From Halomonas sp. ALS9 (GTDB lineage: Bacteria > Pseudomonadota > Gammaproteobacteria > Pseudomonadales > Halomonadaceae), in NCBI RefSeq assembly GCF_001651035.1, contig NZ_LXRG01000192.1:186001-250000 (forward strand): a DNA stretch of 64,000 bases. The letters are read 5' to 3'. A model generated the notes under the pieces. That model was not told the DNA's origin. It did no database searches and saw only the letters and a list, made by a program, of their open reading frames with translations. The number at the start of each line of letters is the position of its first letter. Position 1 is the first letter of the stretch. This document shows, piece after piece, positions 1 to 8,950 of this stretch. Position numbers and translations under genes: made by a program.

Positions 1-615
1 GTCTACTTTGACGACCCCGCAGCGGTTGAAGCACTGGAGTACTGGGTCTCCCTGGCCACCGAGCACAATGCCATGCCCGACGGCACTATCGAGTGGGGTA
101 CGCTGCGCCAGAACTTCCTTGAAGAATCCACGGCGATGATGTGGCACACCACCGGCAACCTGACCGCCGTACGCAGCGAAGCCAATTTTGATTTTGGCGT
201 CGCCATGCTGCCGATGAAAACCCAGCGCGGCAGCCCTACCGGCGGCGGCAACTTCTACATTTTTGAAGATACCACCCAAGAAGAACAGCGCGCGGCGATG
301 ACCTTTATTCGCTGGATGACCGCCCCCGAGAGAGCCGCTGCCTGGTCGATTGAGACTGGCTACATGGGCGTTAGCCCCGCCGCCTATGAAACCGATGCGC
401 TGCAAAGCTACGTAGAAGAATTCGCGCCGGCAGCGGTGGCCCGCGACCAGCTTGAACACGGCACGGCGGAGCTCTCCACTTACCAGGGCGGCCGCATTCG
501 CCGCGCTTTGGATAACGCTGTGCAAGCTGCGCTGACCGGGCAAATGACACCGCAAGAAGCGCTTAGTCAGGCGCAGCAAGAAGCCGACGGCGTGCTACGT
601 CGCTACGCCCGCTAA
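1..615 (+). CDS. ABC transporter substrate-binding protein, C-terminal part
   Basis: This is the C-terminal 204 residues of a periplasmic solute-binding protein; the reading frame is open to the left edge, so the gene begins outside the window. The text resembles the end of sugar or glycerol-3-phosphate binding proteins of the MalE/UgpB type, with conserved wording such as GGGNFYIFEDTTQEEQRAA and FIRWMTAPERAAAWSIETGY. Two MalF/MalG-type permease genes follow in the same direction, which supports an importer for a carbohydrate or polyol. The substrate cannot be told from this fragment. A hairpin follows the stop codon. Confidence 0.85.
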   Translation, partial: VYFDDPAAVEALEYWVSLATEHNAMPDGTIEWGTLRQNFLEESTAMMWHTTGNLTAVRSEANFDFGVAMLPMKTQRGSPTGGGNFYIFEDTTQEEQRAAMTFIRWMTAPERAAAWSIETGYMGVSPAAYETDALQSYVEEFAPAAVARDQLEHGTAELSTYQGGRIRRALDNAVQAALTGQMTPQEALSQAQQEADGVLRRYAR

Positions 616-635
616 GCGTTAGAATTTTACTCTTC

Positions 636-657
636 GCCGGGGGATGCCCCGGCTTTT
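636..657 (+). terminator. Hairpin between binding-protein and permease genes
   Basis: A 7-bp GC-only stem (GCCGGGG at 636-642, CCCCGGC at 647-653) with a four-base loop is followed by TTTT. It lies between the binding-protein stop and the first permease. Such hairpins often act as partial terminators or 3' stabilisers that keep binding-protein mRNA in excess over permease mRNA; that role is inferred. Confidence 0.6.
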
Positions 658-677
658 CCAACGTGCGGTACGCCTCT

Positions 678-1562
678 ATGTCATTCACCAATCACCGCAA
701 AATGCAGCTCTACGGCGCGCTTCTGCTGCTGCCCGCTGCGGTACTGCTGACCACTTTTGCTTATTTACCGACCGTGACAACGGTGATTAATAGCCTGTTT
801 TTACCCGGCTTTCGCGGCGCACCCACTGAATTCGTTGGCCTTGAAAATTATCAGGTGTTGTTCGATGACCCGACGTTTTGGAAAGTAGCTCGTAACAACT
901 TAATCTACGCCGTCGGTACGATTCCTACGTCTATCGCGCTGGCACTTGGCATGGCGCTGTTCGTCAATGGCAAGCTTCGCGGGCGGGGTTTTGTGCGTAT
1001 GGCGTATTTCACGCCGACGATTCTGCCCATGATCGCCGCCGCCAATATTTGGATGTTTTTCTACGCCCCACAAATTGGCCTGTTCAATAGCCTGCTCGGC
1101 GCACTGGGAATCCCAGGCGTTAACTGGCTAGGCGACCCAAGCGTCGCGTTGGGCTCGGTGATTGTGATGTCGGTGTGGAAAGAAGCCGGCTTTTTTATGA
1201 TCTTCTACTTAGCGGCGCTACAGAGCATGCCACCCGAGTTAAAAGAGGCGGCTGACTTAGAAGGCACTAGCCGCTGGAGTTTCTTCTGGCGAGTCACCTT
1301 TCCGCTACTCATGCCCACCACGCTGTTTGTGCTGATCAATGCGCTGATTAACTCGGTTCGGGTCGTCGATCACCTGTTTATTTTGACCAAGGGTGGGCCC
1401 AACAACGCCACCAACCTGCTGCTCTATTACGTCTACGAGAACGCCTTCTCGTTCTTTGACCGCACCACGGCGGCGACCATTACGGTGGTGATTTTGGTGG
1501 TACTGGCGGTAGTGGCCACGCTGAAGTTCACGATTTTAGACCGCAGGACACACTACCAATGA
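678..1562 (+). CDS. ABC sugar transporter permease (MalF/UgpA type)
   Basis: Inner-membrane permease subunit of a carbohydrate-type ABC importer. The 294-residue protein has about six hydrophobic segments, beginning with the one near residues 10-30. It carries the cytoplasmic EAA loop that contacts the ATPase, visible as EAADLEGTSRWSFFWRV followed by FPLLMP. I placed the start at the ATG at 678; a GTG at 663 is in frame, and neither has a clear Shine-Dalgarno sequence. The stop overlaps the next start (ATGA), so the two permeases are translationally coupled. Substrate unknown. Confidence 0.88.
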   Translation: MSFTNHRKMQLYGALLLLPAAVLLTTFAYLPTVTTVINSLFLPGFRGAPTEFVGLENYQVLFDDPTFWKVARNNLIYAVGTIPTSIALALGMALFVNGKLRGRGFVRMAYFTPTILPMIAAANIWMFFYAPQIGLFNSLLGALGIPGVNWLGDPSVALGSVIVMSVWKEAGFFMIFYLAALQSMPPELKEAADLEGTSRWSFFWRVTFPLLMPTTLFVLINALINSVRVVDHLFILTKGGPNNATNLLLYYVYENAFSFFDRTTAATITVVILVVLAVVATLKFTILDRRTHYQ

Positions 1563-2401
1563 ACCCAACGACGACCTATACGCCCTACACCCGTTACGTC
1601 TTTATCCCATCGCTTGAAACCGTGGCGGCATGGCTGCTGGCGATTATTTGGATATTCCCGCTGCTGTATGCCTTTTGGGCCGCCTTCCATCCCAGCGAAT
1701 TTATGGTGAATTTTGAGTTCTTCGCCCCGCTGACGCTGGAGAACTTCATTAACGCCTGGTCTCAGGCGCCCTTTGCCCACTACTACCTGAACACCTTTGC
1801 GTTAGTAACGGGCGTCGTGATCGGCCAGTTTATTGTCTGCACCTTGGCGGCATTTGCCTTTGCGCGTTTTCCGATTCCCGGCAAAAACGTGCTGTTTATG
1901 CTGGTGCTGATTCAGCTGTTTGTGTTTCCCGAAGTACTGATTGTGGAAAACTACCGCATCGCAAGCGAACTGGGGTTGATCAATACCATCACCGGGATTG
2001 GTCTGCCTTATGTCGCCAGCGCTCTAGGTATTTTCCTGCTCCGCCAGACCTTTAAAACCATCCCCCAGGAGCTTGAAGACGCCGCCCGTATCGAAGGCTG
2101 CAACTGGCTGGAAATTTTGTGGAAGGTTTACGTACCGCTGGCTAAGCCTACCTATTTAGCTTATGGCCTGGTCTCAATCAGCCACCACTGGAATAACTTT
2201 ATCTGGCCGCTGGTGGTCACCAACTCGGTAGAGAGCCGTCCGCTAACGGTGGGCTTAGGCGTTTTCTCTGCGCCAGAAACCGGGGTTAACTGGGCCACCG
2301 TTAGCGCCGCCACGCTGCTTAGCATCGCCCCGCTGCTGGTGGCTTTCCTGCTTTTCCAACGTCAATTTGTGCAGTCTTTCTTAAGGGCGGGGATTCGCTA
2401 G
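1559..2401 (+). CDS. ABC sugar transporter permease (MalG/UgpE type)
   Basis: Second permease subunit, 280 residues, about six membrane segments. The EAA-type loop reads [19 protein letters not shown] and is followed by VPLAKP. It overlaps the preceding permease by four bases. The ATPase normally paired with such permeases is not downstream, because recQ follows after 65 bases; it must lie upstream of the window or be shared with another system. The two permeases and the binding protein form one operon. Confidence 0.88.
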   Translation: MNPTTTYTPYTRYVFIPSLETVAAWLLAIIWIFPLLYAFWAAFHPSEFMVNFEFFAPLTLENFINAWSQAPFAHYYLNTFALVTGVVIGQFIVCTLAAFAFARFPIPGKNVLFMLVLIQLFVFPEVLIVENYRIASELGLINTITGIGLPYVASALGIFLLRQTFKTIPQELEDAARIEGCNWLEILWKVYVPLAKPTYLAYGLVSISHHWNNFIWPLVVTNSVESRPLTVGLGVFSAPETGVNWATVSAATLLSIAPLLVAFLLFQRQFVQSFLRAGIR

Positions 2402-2466
2402 GCAGTCGCCGCATACGTTTTTCGTGCGACAATTCTCTCTTAAGCACAAGACAAGGGAGAGCATTG

Positions 2467-4284
2467 ATGCACGGCGACACCCACCCGGCAGCCCTCAAGG
2501 TGCTGCAGGAGGTATTTGGCTACGACAGCTTTCGCGGTCCGCAGCAGGCCATCATTGAGCATGTGATTGCTGGGGGCGATGCACTGGTATTGATGCCCAC
2601 CGGCGGCGGCAAGTCGCTGTGCTATCAGATCCCTGCGCTGCTGCGCGCAGGCACTGCGATTGTGGTCTCGCCGCTGATCGCGCTAATGCAGGATCAGGTC
2701 GCGGCACTGAAGCAAAACGGGGTCAGAGCGGACTACCTCAACTCCAGCCTCGATTATCACGAGGCAGTCGATGTGGAGAACCGCTTGCGGGCGGGCGAGC
2801 TGGATCTTTTGTATGTCGCGCCGGAACGGCTGGCCACGGCGCGTATGCAGATGCTGCTGGAACAGACCCAGATTGCCCTGTTCGCCATTGATGAAGCCCA
2901 CTGTGTCTCGCAGTGGGGGCACGATTTTCGCCCCGAGTATCGCCAGCTCTCCCACCTGCATCAGCGCTTTCCCCAGGTGCCGCGCATCGCCCTGACCGCC
3001 ACCGCCGATGTGCCCACCCGGCACGACATCATGGAGCATCTGCAGCTCCACGAAGCAGCGCTATATAACAGCGGCTTTGACCGGCCCAATATCCGCTACC
3101 ATATTGCCGAAAATCAGGGCAACGCCAAGGAACAGCTGCTGGGTTTTATCCGCGAGCACCACGACGGCGAGGCGGGTATCGTCTACTGCCTTTCCCGGCG
3201 CAAGGTGGAAGAGACCGCCGCCTGGCTGGAGCGCCAGGGGCTGACCGCGCTGCCCTACCACGCTGGGCTTCCCCCCGAGCAGCGCCAGCACCACCAGACC
3301 CGTTTTCTGCGTGAAGATGGCGTGGTCATCGTGGCCACCATCGCCTTCGGCATGGGTATCGACAAACCCGACGTGCGCTTTGTGGCGCATCTCAACCTGC
3401 CCAAGAGCATCGAAGCCTACTACCAGGAGACCGGCCGCGCTGGGCGCGACGGCCTGCCCGCCGATGCCTGGATGGCTTACGGGCTTCAGGACGTGATCAC
3501 GCTACGTCAGATGCAGCAGGACTCCAGCGCCGCCGACCAGCAAAAGCGCATTGAGCAGCAGAAGCTCGACGCCATGCTGGGGCTGTGTGAAATCATCAGT
3601 TGCCGGCGTCAGTCGTTGCTTCACTACTTTGGCGATCACCTAGACGCCCCCTGCGGCAACTGCGATAACTGCCTGACCCCACCCGAGACCTGGGAGGCCA
3701 CCGTGGCGGCGCAAAAGGCGCTGTCGTGCGTCTACCGCACCGAGCAGCGCTTCGGCGTCACCTATTTGGTGGACGTACTGCTGGGCAAAAGCAACGAGCG
3801 CATCACCCGCTTTGGCCATGACCGCCTCAGCACCTTCGGCATTGGTAAAGAGCTAACGGCTAATGAGTGGAAAGCGCTCTTTCGCCAGCTGATTGCCAGC
3901 GGCTATTTAAGTGTCGATATGGAGGGCCACGGCGGTATCAAGCTGACTGCCAACGCTAAGCCGGTGCTGCGCGGCGAACACGCCCTCACCCTGCGCAAAC
4001 CAAGCAAGGCCAAAGCCACCCGGCGTGGCAGCAAAGGGGGCTCTACCGCGCTGCCCCAAGGGGAGCTGTGGGAAGCCCTGCGCCAGCACCGTCGGGAACT
4101 GGCCGCGGCCCAGGGCGTGCCTGCCTATGTGATTTTCCACGACGCCACTCTGGCCGAAATGGTCGAGCAGAAACCCCAGAGCCTGGCAGCACTGGGCACA
4201 ATCTCCGGCATTGGTGCGCGCAAACTGGCGGATTACGGTGAGGGGTTTCTGGGCGTTATTCTGGCGCACAAGGAAGCCGAGTAA
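2467..4284 (+). CDS. recQ: ATP-dependent DNA helicase RecQ
   Basis: 3'-5' superfamily 2 DNA helicase of recombination and replication-fork repair, 605 residues, the usual RecQ length. Seen in order: Walker A in [15 protein letters not shown] (about residue 47); the DEAH box with the RecQ aromatic loop, [17 protein letters not shown]; motif VI in [10 protein letters not shown]; a zinc-binding region with [12 protein letters not shown] and CGNCDNC; a winged-helix domain; and a C-terminal HRDC domain containing [15 protein letters not shown]. The ATG at 2467 follows an AGGGAGA ribosome site; a TTG one codon earlier is the only alternative. It appears to stand alone. Confidence 0.96.
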   Translation: MHGDTHPAALKVLQEVFGYDSFRGPQQAIIEHVIAGGDALVLMPTGGGKSLCYQIPALLRAGTAIVVSPLIALMQDQVAALKQNGVRADYLNSSLDYHEAVDVENRLRAGELDLLYVAPERLATARMQMLLEQTQIALFAIDEAHCVSQWGHDFRPEYRQLSHLHQRFPQVPRIALTATADVPTRHDIMEHLQLHEAALYNSGFDRPNIRYHIAENQGNAKEQLLGFIREHHDGEAGIVYCLSRRKVEETAAWLERQGLTALPYHAGLPPEQRQHHQTRFLREDGVVIVATIAFGMGIDKPDVRFVAHLNLPKSIEAYYQETGRAGRDGLPADAWMAYGLQDVITLRQMQQDSSAADQQKRIEQQKLDAMLGLCEIISCRRQSLLHYFGDHLDAPCGNCDNCLTPPETWEATVAAQKALSCVYRTEQRFGVTYLVDVLLGKSNERITRFGHDRLSTFGIGKELTANEWKALFRQLIASGYLSVDMEGHGGIKLTANAKPVLRGEHALTLRKPSKAKATRRGSKGGSTALPQGELWEALRQHRRELAAAQGVPAYVIFHDATLAEMVEQKPQSLAALGTISGIGARKLADYGEGFLGVILAHKEAE

Positions 4285-4335
4285 AACAGCGACTCCAGCG
4301 CGAACAGCTCAAATGGTCGATATTTTCAAAAACCG

Positions 4336-4365
4336 CTCACTTGGCGTAAGCTATACGTAAGTGAG
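4336..4365. promoter_or_regulatory. Inverted repeat over the antitoxin ribosome site
   Basis: CTCACTT (4336-4342) and AAGTGAG (4359-4365) form perfect 7-bp arms around a 16-base spacer. The right arm runs into the GAGGAG ribosome site of the antitoxin gene. It is a natural candidate for the operator through which the antitoxin represses its own operon. As RNA it could also partly hide the ribosome site. Neither role is proven by sequence. Confidence 0.5.
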
Positions 4366-4376
4366 GAGAAAGCTAT

Positions 4377-4778
4377 ATGTCCATTCAGCATAAAACAGCC
4401 GACAAACGCCGCGAAATGGGGGCCGCAGCAATGCGCACCTACCCCAACATTTCCCACGCTTGGGGATTGAAAGAGAGCGAGGCCGCGCTGTTGTTAGGTG
4501 TACCGGACTCTACCTACCGGCGCTGGAAGCAGTCGCCTGAGCAGGCGCGGCTTGATGCCAATCACTTGGAACGGATGTCGTTGATTCTCGGCATTTATAA
4601 AGCGCTGCATATACTGTTGCCCAGTAAAGAAGCCGCTAACAGTTGGCTGCAGCGAGCCAACTGCAACCCTCTTTTTGCCGGCCACTCCCCCATGGAACGT
4701 CTGTTAAATGGACAAGTCTCCGACCTCTACGTTGTTCGCCAGCATTTAGATGCCGCGCGTGGTGGGGGCCATGCATGA
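4377..4778 (+). CDS. Xre/MbcA/ParS-type antitoxin (DUF2384)
   Basis: Antitoxin of a RES-Xre toxin-antitoxin pair, 133 residues. The N-terminal half looks like a degenerate helix-turn-helix, with text such as LKESEAALLLGVPDSTYRRW. The C-terminal half matches the toxin-binding antitoxin domain, with SWLQRANCNPLFAGHSPMERL. The ATG at 4377 follows a strong GAGGAG site. Its stop overlaps the start of the RES gene (ATGA), the standard arrangement of this family. It is expected to neutralise the toxin and repress the operon, possibly at the inverted repeat at 4336-4365. Confidence 0.9.
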   Translation: MSIQHKTADKRREMGAAAMRTYPNISHAWGLKESEAALLLGVPDSTYRRWKQSPEQARLDANHLERMSLILGIYKALHILLPSKEAANSWLQRANCNPLFAGHSPMERLLNGQVSDLYVVRQHLDAARGGGHA

Positions 4779-5455
4779 CCTTCCCGCTAAGCAACGTTAC
4801 TTGGCGACCCAGTTATCGGGTTATTCCCTCGCGTTTCCCGCCTATTGATTTATTCGAAGGCGTCAATAACAACGCTGATGACTGGGCGTTACTCAATGAA
4901 CTAGAAGGCGAGACCTCGGCTAGGCTTCGTGAAGAAGCGGGCGCGATCCATCTAGTTCGCGACGGCGACCGCCGCTATGGGCCTGGATGGACTCCCGTCA
5001 TGGCGGCCTTTTGCCACTTCCCTGAGACCGGCTCACGTTTTAGCGATGGCACCTTTGGCGCCTACTACTGCGCGTTAACCGAAGCCACGGCCATTGCTGA
5101 AACTGTGTACCACGCAGAGCGCTTTATGGCGGAGTCAAACGAGCCGCCCATGATGCTTCAGCAGCGTGTTTATCTGTCGGATCTAACGGGCCAACTGATT
5201 GATTTACGAAGACAGAATGCTGCCCAAGCGCTTCTCGATCCGGATAGCTGGGCAGCCGGGCAAACCTTGGGTAGAAAGGCGTGGGAGGAGCAGACGGATG
5301 GCATCGTTTACCCCAGCGTTCGAGACCCGGATGGCGAGTGTGCCGCTGTATTACGGCCACCCGCGCTCTCCGCAACACGGCAAGGGCGTCATCTCGGCTA
5401 TGACTGGGATGGTCAACGCATCCGCCATATCTATGAGCTAACGCTATTGGGCTAA
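4775..5455 (+). CDS. RES-domain toxin (NAD-degrading family)
   Basis: Toxin partner of the upstream antitoxin, 226 residues. RES toxins characterised in other bacteria destroy NAD+ and arrest growth. Family hallmarks visible: an early arginine region YRVIPSRFPP, FSDGTFGAYYCALTEATA with the following AIAETVYH, and late DGIVYPSVRDPDGECAAV with the RES serine. The start at 4775 overlaps the antitoxin stop; an open frame extends upstream but overlaps the antitoxin and is not used. The reading frame is intact, so the system may be active. Just past its stop lies the mtnA relic at 5476. Confidence 0.88.
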   Translation: MTFPLSNVTWRPSYRVIPSRFPPIDLFEGVNNNADDWALLNELEGETSARLREEAGAIHLVRDGDRRYGPGWTPVMAAFCHFPETGSRFSDGTFGAYYCALTEATAIAETVYHAERFMAESNEPPMMLQQRVYLSDLTGQLIDLRRQNAAQALLDPDSWAAGQTLGRKAWEEQTDGIVYPSVRDPDGECAAVLRPPALSATRQGRHLGYDWDGQRIRHIYELTLLG

Positions 5456-5475
5456 CGATTCCGCTAAACCCTGCC

Positions 5476-5526
5476 TCAGAAATGCTCGCCCCTGGCAATG
5501 GCAGCGGCATCGAATACGCGGGTACC
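5476..5526 (-). pseudogene. Relic of the mtnA 3' end
   Basis: Read on the minus strand, this stretch encodes VFDAAAIARGEH followed by one residue and a TGA stop. The same twelve residues end the intact MtnA gene at 7859-8878. Thirty bases (5481-5510) match 7876-7905 at 26 positions, and codon differences inside the shared residues are all synonymous (for example GTA/GTG, TTC/TTT, AGG/CGT). It therefore looks like a diverged copy of the mtnA end, in the same orientation as the real gene. Homology stops at about 5526. No gene function is expected. Confidence 0.8.
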
Positions 5527-5861
5527 TTATAACGCCTCCATCAACATTCCCCTCAGCTAGACCACGAGCGGAGATTTTGCCGCTTTACACTCAGCGAATA
5601 AGCGTCTTTTTACTGCCGATTTTTGCTGTTTCTCCACGCATTCCCCGGCAAGGCCAATCGGCTTAGCTAGACGAAAGATGCGCAACTAAAGTCGCATTGC
5701 CTCCAGCAAGTGGTTTTGAATTACTATTCAAACGATTGAGTTATACGGTTGTTTTAATCAGTCGCTTAATTTCCCATGTTATTACTTACACACCCGTAGA
5801 CGCAGTGAATGCAGCACCATGAAACAACAATAACAATCACGAGATATCGAGGTATCTTCAT
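5527..5861. other. Non-coding, AT-richer region before the RTX gene
   Basis: No convincing gene is seen between the mtnA relic and the RTX gene. The region is richer in A and T than its surroundings. It holds a 7-bp inverted repeat, TTTGAAT (5715-5721) and ATTCAAA (5726-5732), with a four-base spacer. TTATAC at 5741 could be a -10 element, but its spacing from any -35 is poor (19 bases). This is probably the promoter region of the downstream gene. Confidence 0.4.
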
Positions 5862-7754
5862 ATGGCAATGTTCGACTACAAAAATCATACCAGCGAAGCA
5901 TCCGCCGAGTTGCTGATGACAACCCACAAACTCGCCGCCTATGCCAGCCTGTCCGGGGCCATGGGTATTGGGCCGAGCCGCGAAATAGTACAGGGATTCA
6001 CCGATCAGTTTCCCGATGGCGCCTACCCAAGTGAAATAGATACCGGACTACCTGCAGGATGGCGGGAACTGTCACCAGCCGAGCTCGGACTCCCTGAGAG
6101 CGCCCTTGATGCCGCGGGCCACTACACTATCGATAGTCCGGTCACCGGCACCCTGCCTACCGGGCCTCAGGCAAAGCTGTTGGGCGAGTTCAATGAACAG
6201 GGTCAACTGACGCGTGTCTCGCTCACCTTCACTGGCACCAACTCACCGGTAGATATCATCGACTACCTGCAACTCAATGCTGGCACCATCGCCCCCAACT
6301 TCGAACCGCTGCTCGTTGCGCTCAAGAATTACAGCCAAGCCAACGGCCTGGAGGCCAACGACGTACTGATCACCGGCTACAGCCTGGGTGGCGGAATGGC
6401 CAACATTATGGCTCGCTTTCGCGAAGAGTTGGCCGACGGTTTTTTCGCCGAGGCCAACTATATCGGTCACGCGTCACCGCTGATCTACGATGACCCCGAG
6501 GTGGTATACAACTATGGCTACGAAAATGATGCCGTGCACCGTGTGGCGGGAAGCTCGGATAGCTTGCTTGAGGCTTTACAGGAGCAGGGGCCGCTACTGA
6601 GCCATCCGGACACCTCTTATCAGTCGAGCACGGACAACATCGTGCTATTCAACGACATGTATGCTTCACCGCTGTGGCCCTTACCTACTTTCTCGCTGCT
6701 GAATATTCCGGTGAGCTGGTATGCCCATGTCGACGGCTTAATCACCAATGCCATCCAGCGTATCGCTGACTCTCCCTTCTATGAGTACACCGACCGTGAG
6801 AGCGCGGTGATAGTCTCTAATCTCTCCTCGCTTTCACGCTCGACGGTCTGGGTAGAGGACAAACAGACCTCGAGTTCGAACCATTTCGGCCAGCCAGCAT
6901 TTCTCATAGGTAGCGAGCATGCTGACAAAATTCGCGGTGGTGAGAGCAGTGATTATATCTACGCAGGCGGTGGTGATGACTTGATCCGGTTATCCAGCGG
7001 TGCCGATCGCGTTGATGGCGGTTCGGGAATCAATACGCTGCGTCTCAAAGGAAATGGAACGGATTGGGATATCCATCAACTCTCGGATGGCACGCTCTTC
7101 TTTAACTCCAAGCAGGAGCTTGGCTTGAAGCAGGTGGAAAACGTCAGTTACGTAGAGTTCGAAGGGCTAACATCAGCCACAGGCTCATCGCTGATCAATC
7201 AGCGCTATTCGGTGGGAGAGGAAAAGCTGGTCGACGAACGTTTCAGTCCATTTAGGCTCTTCAAACGTGACCTGGATTATAGAGAGCATGTGGAGGGCGA
7301 TACTGACGATAACGAACTCTCTGGGGCGGTGGTATTTGGCGGTGCAGGAAACGACACCCTGACGGCGCTGGAGGGTGGCAGTTTGCTACATGGTGGCGAG
7401 GGAGATGACACGCTGATGGGTGGCCTCGGCAACGATCAACTCTATGGTGGTGAGGGCAACGACACCTTGATTGTGCGTGGCGGCAACGATGTACTCTATG
7501 GAGGCATAGGCGACGACCTATTCGTATTCGACGAAGGATACCGGGGCAGCGCCGTCATCAAAGACTTCAACCAACATGCTGGAGATCAGGACTGGTTGGT
7601 GCTCGCGAGTGGGTTGTTCGAGGATCAAGCAGATCTGCTCGGTAGTGCCAGACAAATAGGTAACGACGTCGTCATCTCCCGGGACGAGCTTCAGATCACT
7701 GTGGAGCACATCGGAATCGCCGAACTAAACGAGAACAGCCTGCTCCTGGCCTGA
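5862..7754 (+). CDS. Secreted RTX lipase-like protein
   Basis: A 630-residue protein with an alpha/beta-hydrolase front and a calcium-binding RTX rear. The nucleophile elbow GYSLGGGMAN places the likely catalytic serine at about residue 174, as in family I.3 lipases. Glycine- and aspartate-rich nonapeptide repeats occur around residues 348-390 and 488-560, with wording such as GGEGDDTLMGG and YGGEGNDTL. There is no N-terminal signal peptide, as expected for type I secretion with a C-terminal signal. No type I exporter genes are nearby. The catalytic Asp and His, and the substrate (lipid, polyester or phospholipid), cannot be fixed from sequence. The gene lies between the mtnA relic and intact mtnA, suggesting acquisition. 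Confidence 0.82.
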   Translation: MAMFDYKNHTSEASAELLMTTHKLAAYASLSGAMGIGPSREIVQGFTDQFPDGAYPSEIDTGLPAGWRELSPAELGLPESALDAAGHYTIDSPVTGTLPTGPQAKLLGEFNEQGQLTRVSLTFTGTNSPVDIIDYLQLNAGTIAPNFEPLLVALKNYSQANGLEANDVLITGYSLGGGMANIMARFREELADGFFAEANYIGHASPLIYDDPEVVYNYGYENDAVHRVAGSSDSLLEALQEQGPLLSHPDTSYQSSTDNIVLFNDMYASPLWPLPTFSLLNIPVSWYAHVDGLITNAIQRIADSPFYEYTDRESAVIVSNLSSLSRSTVWVEDKQTSSSNHFGQPAFLIGSEHADKIRGGESSDYIYAGGGDDLIRLSSGADRVDGGSGINTLRLKGNGTDWDIHQLSDGTLFFNSKQELGLKQVENVSYVEFEGLTSATGSSLINQRYSVGEEKLVDERFSPFRLFKRDLDYREHVEGDTDDNELSGAVVFGGAGNDTLTALEGGSLLHGGEGDDTLMGGLGNDQLYGGEGNDTLIVRGGNDVLYGGIGDDLFVFDEGYRGSAVIKDFNQHAGDQDWLVLASGLFEDQADLLGSARQIGNDVVISRDELQITVEHIGIAELNENSLLLA

Positions 7755-7782
7755 GCTTTGGCGACTTGAACTTTGGCGACCC

Positions 7783-7804
7783 GGGCGCTCCTTGGCGAGC
7801 GCCC
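7783..7804. terminator. Hairpin between convergent RTX gene and mtnA
   Basis: GGGCGCTC (7783-7790) and GAGCGCCC (7797-7804) form an 8-bp stem with a six-base loop. There is no good T-run on either side, so it is a weak or factor-assisted terminator candidate for the two converging genes. Just upstream, a ten-base direct repeat CTTTGGCGAC occurs at 7756 and 7771. Confidence 0.45.
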
Positions 7805-7858
7805 TTCGCCCAACCCAGCGTCAGATTAGTTGGTCATTCAGACTGCTGAAAATCTTCT

Positions 7859-8878
7859 TTAGCTCCTCCCCTGACAATGCTCGCCACGGGCGATGGCCGC
7901 GGCATCAAACACACCTGTGTCGAGCACCCAGCCGGTAACGAGTTTCGCGGGCGTCACATCAAAGGCCGGGTTCCATACGGGTGCATCTTCAGGCGCCCAC
8001 ACCACTTCACCGAAGGCACCCGAAACACCGCGTATCTCGGCGCCATCACGCTGCTCAATGGGAATATCCGCGCCGGTGGCGCAGGCCGGGTCTACCGTGG
8101 TGTAGGGGGCCACTACATAGAACGGCACCTGATGATAGTGAGCAACTACCGCCAGCATATAAGTACCCACTTTATTGGCGAAGTCGCCGTTGGCACAAAT
8201 ACGGTCAGCGCCAACCATGACTTTATCTATCTTGCCCGCCGCCATCAGGCTGGCGGCCATGCTGTCAGCAATCAGTTGGTAGGGGATGCCTAAATCAGCC
8301 ATTTCCCAGGCGGTTAAACGGCCCCCCTGCAGTAGCGGGCGGGTTTCATCCACATACACATGCAGATCGATACTACGCTGCTTGGCCACTGCCAGCGCGC
8401 CAATGGCTGTGCCTACACCCGCGGTGGCCAGTGCTCCGGTGTTGCAGTGGGTCAGCACACGGTCGCCTGTTTTCAACAAGTCAGCCCCCCGCTCGGCCAT
8501 GCGTTGGCAAAGCGCCCGGTCTTCGGCAAACAATTCAGCGGCGCGTTCGGCCAGTGCGTTGGCGCCTTGCTCAAAGCAGGCTTCCATGGCATCCAGGCAG
8601 TACATTAGGTTTACCGCTGTGGGGCGTGTAGCGCGCAAGCGATCGCTTACCAACTGCCAATCACCGTCTGGATGGCGGGCGGCATACTGCGCCAGCACAA
8701 AGGCTGCGCTCAAGCCAATCAGCGGTGCGCCGCGAATCGCTAAGCTTTTGACCGCAACTTGCCAACCATCCGGCGAGTCACAGCGTATCCACTGTTCCGC
8801 TTGGGGCAGTTGGGTTTGATCCAAATACTCAAGGTGGTCGGCATAGACCCGCAAACTGCGTGATTGAAGTTGAGGCAT
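7859..8878 (-). CDS. mtnA: Methylthioribose-1-phosphate isomerase MtnA
   Basis: Isomerises 5-methylthioribose-1-phosphate to methylthioribulose-1-phosphate in the methionine salvage pathway; cytoplasmic, 339 residues, normal length. The eIF2B-like fold is shown by SLAIRGAPLIGLSAAF near the N-terminus. The conserved active-site cysteine lies in THCNTGALATAGVGTA and the aspartate in GADRICANGDFANKVGTY. The ATG at 8878 follows an AAGGAG site. It is transcribed away from mtnBCD, sharing the 72-base intergenic region at 8879-8950. Its last codons are duplicated as a relic at 5476-5526. Confidence 0.95.
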   Translation of the reverse strand: MPQLQSRSLRVYADHLEYLDQTQLPQAEQWIRCDSPDGWQVAVKSLAIRGAPLIGLSAAFVLAQYAARHPDGDWQLVSDRLRATRPTAVNLMYCLDAMEACFEQGANALAERAAELFAEDRALCQRMAERGADLLKTGDRVLTHCNTGALATAGVGTAIGALAVAKQRSIDLHVYVDETRPLLQGGRLTAWEMADLGIPYQLIADSMAASLMAAGKIDKVMVGADRICANGDFANKVGTYMLAVVAHYHQVPFYVVAPYTTVDPACATGADIPIEQRDGAEIRGVSGAFGEVVWAPEDAPVWNPAFDVTPAKLVTGWVLDTGVFDAAAIARGEHCQGRS

Positions 8879-8950
8879 TCGATGAACTCCTTGAGCAATT
8901 GCTAGCTTAACAACGGCACGACTTATCAGGCGCGAAGCTTATCATATAGA

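Noticed and set aside
8286..8819. Plus-strand open frame of 177 codons inside mtnA
   Set aside because: Antisense shadow of a conserved enzyme; no plausible start signal or protein features.
8879..8950. SAM riboswitch or MetJ box in the mtnA-mtnB gap
   Set aside because: The gap is only 72 bases, with no SAM-riboswitch core or AGACGTCT-type repeats.
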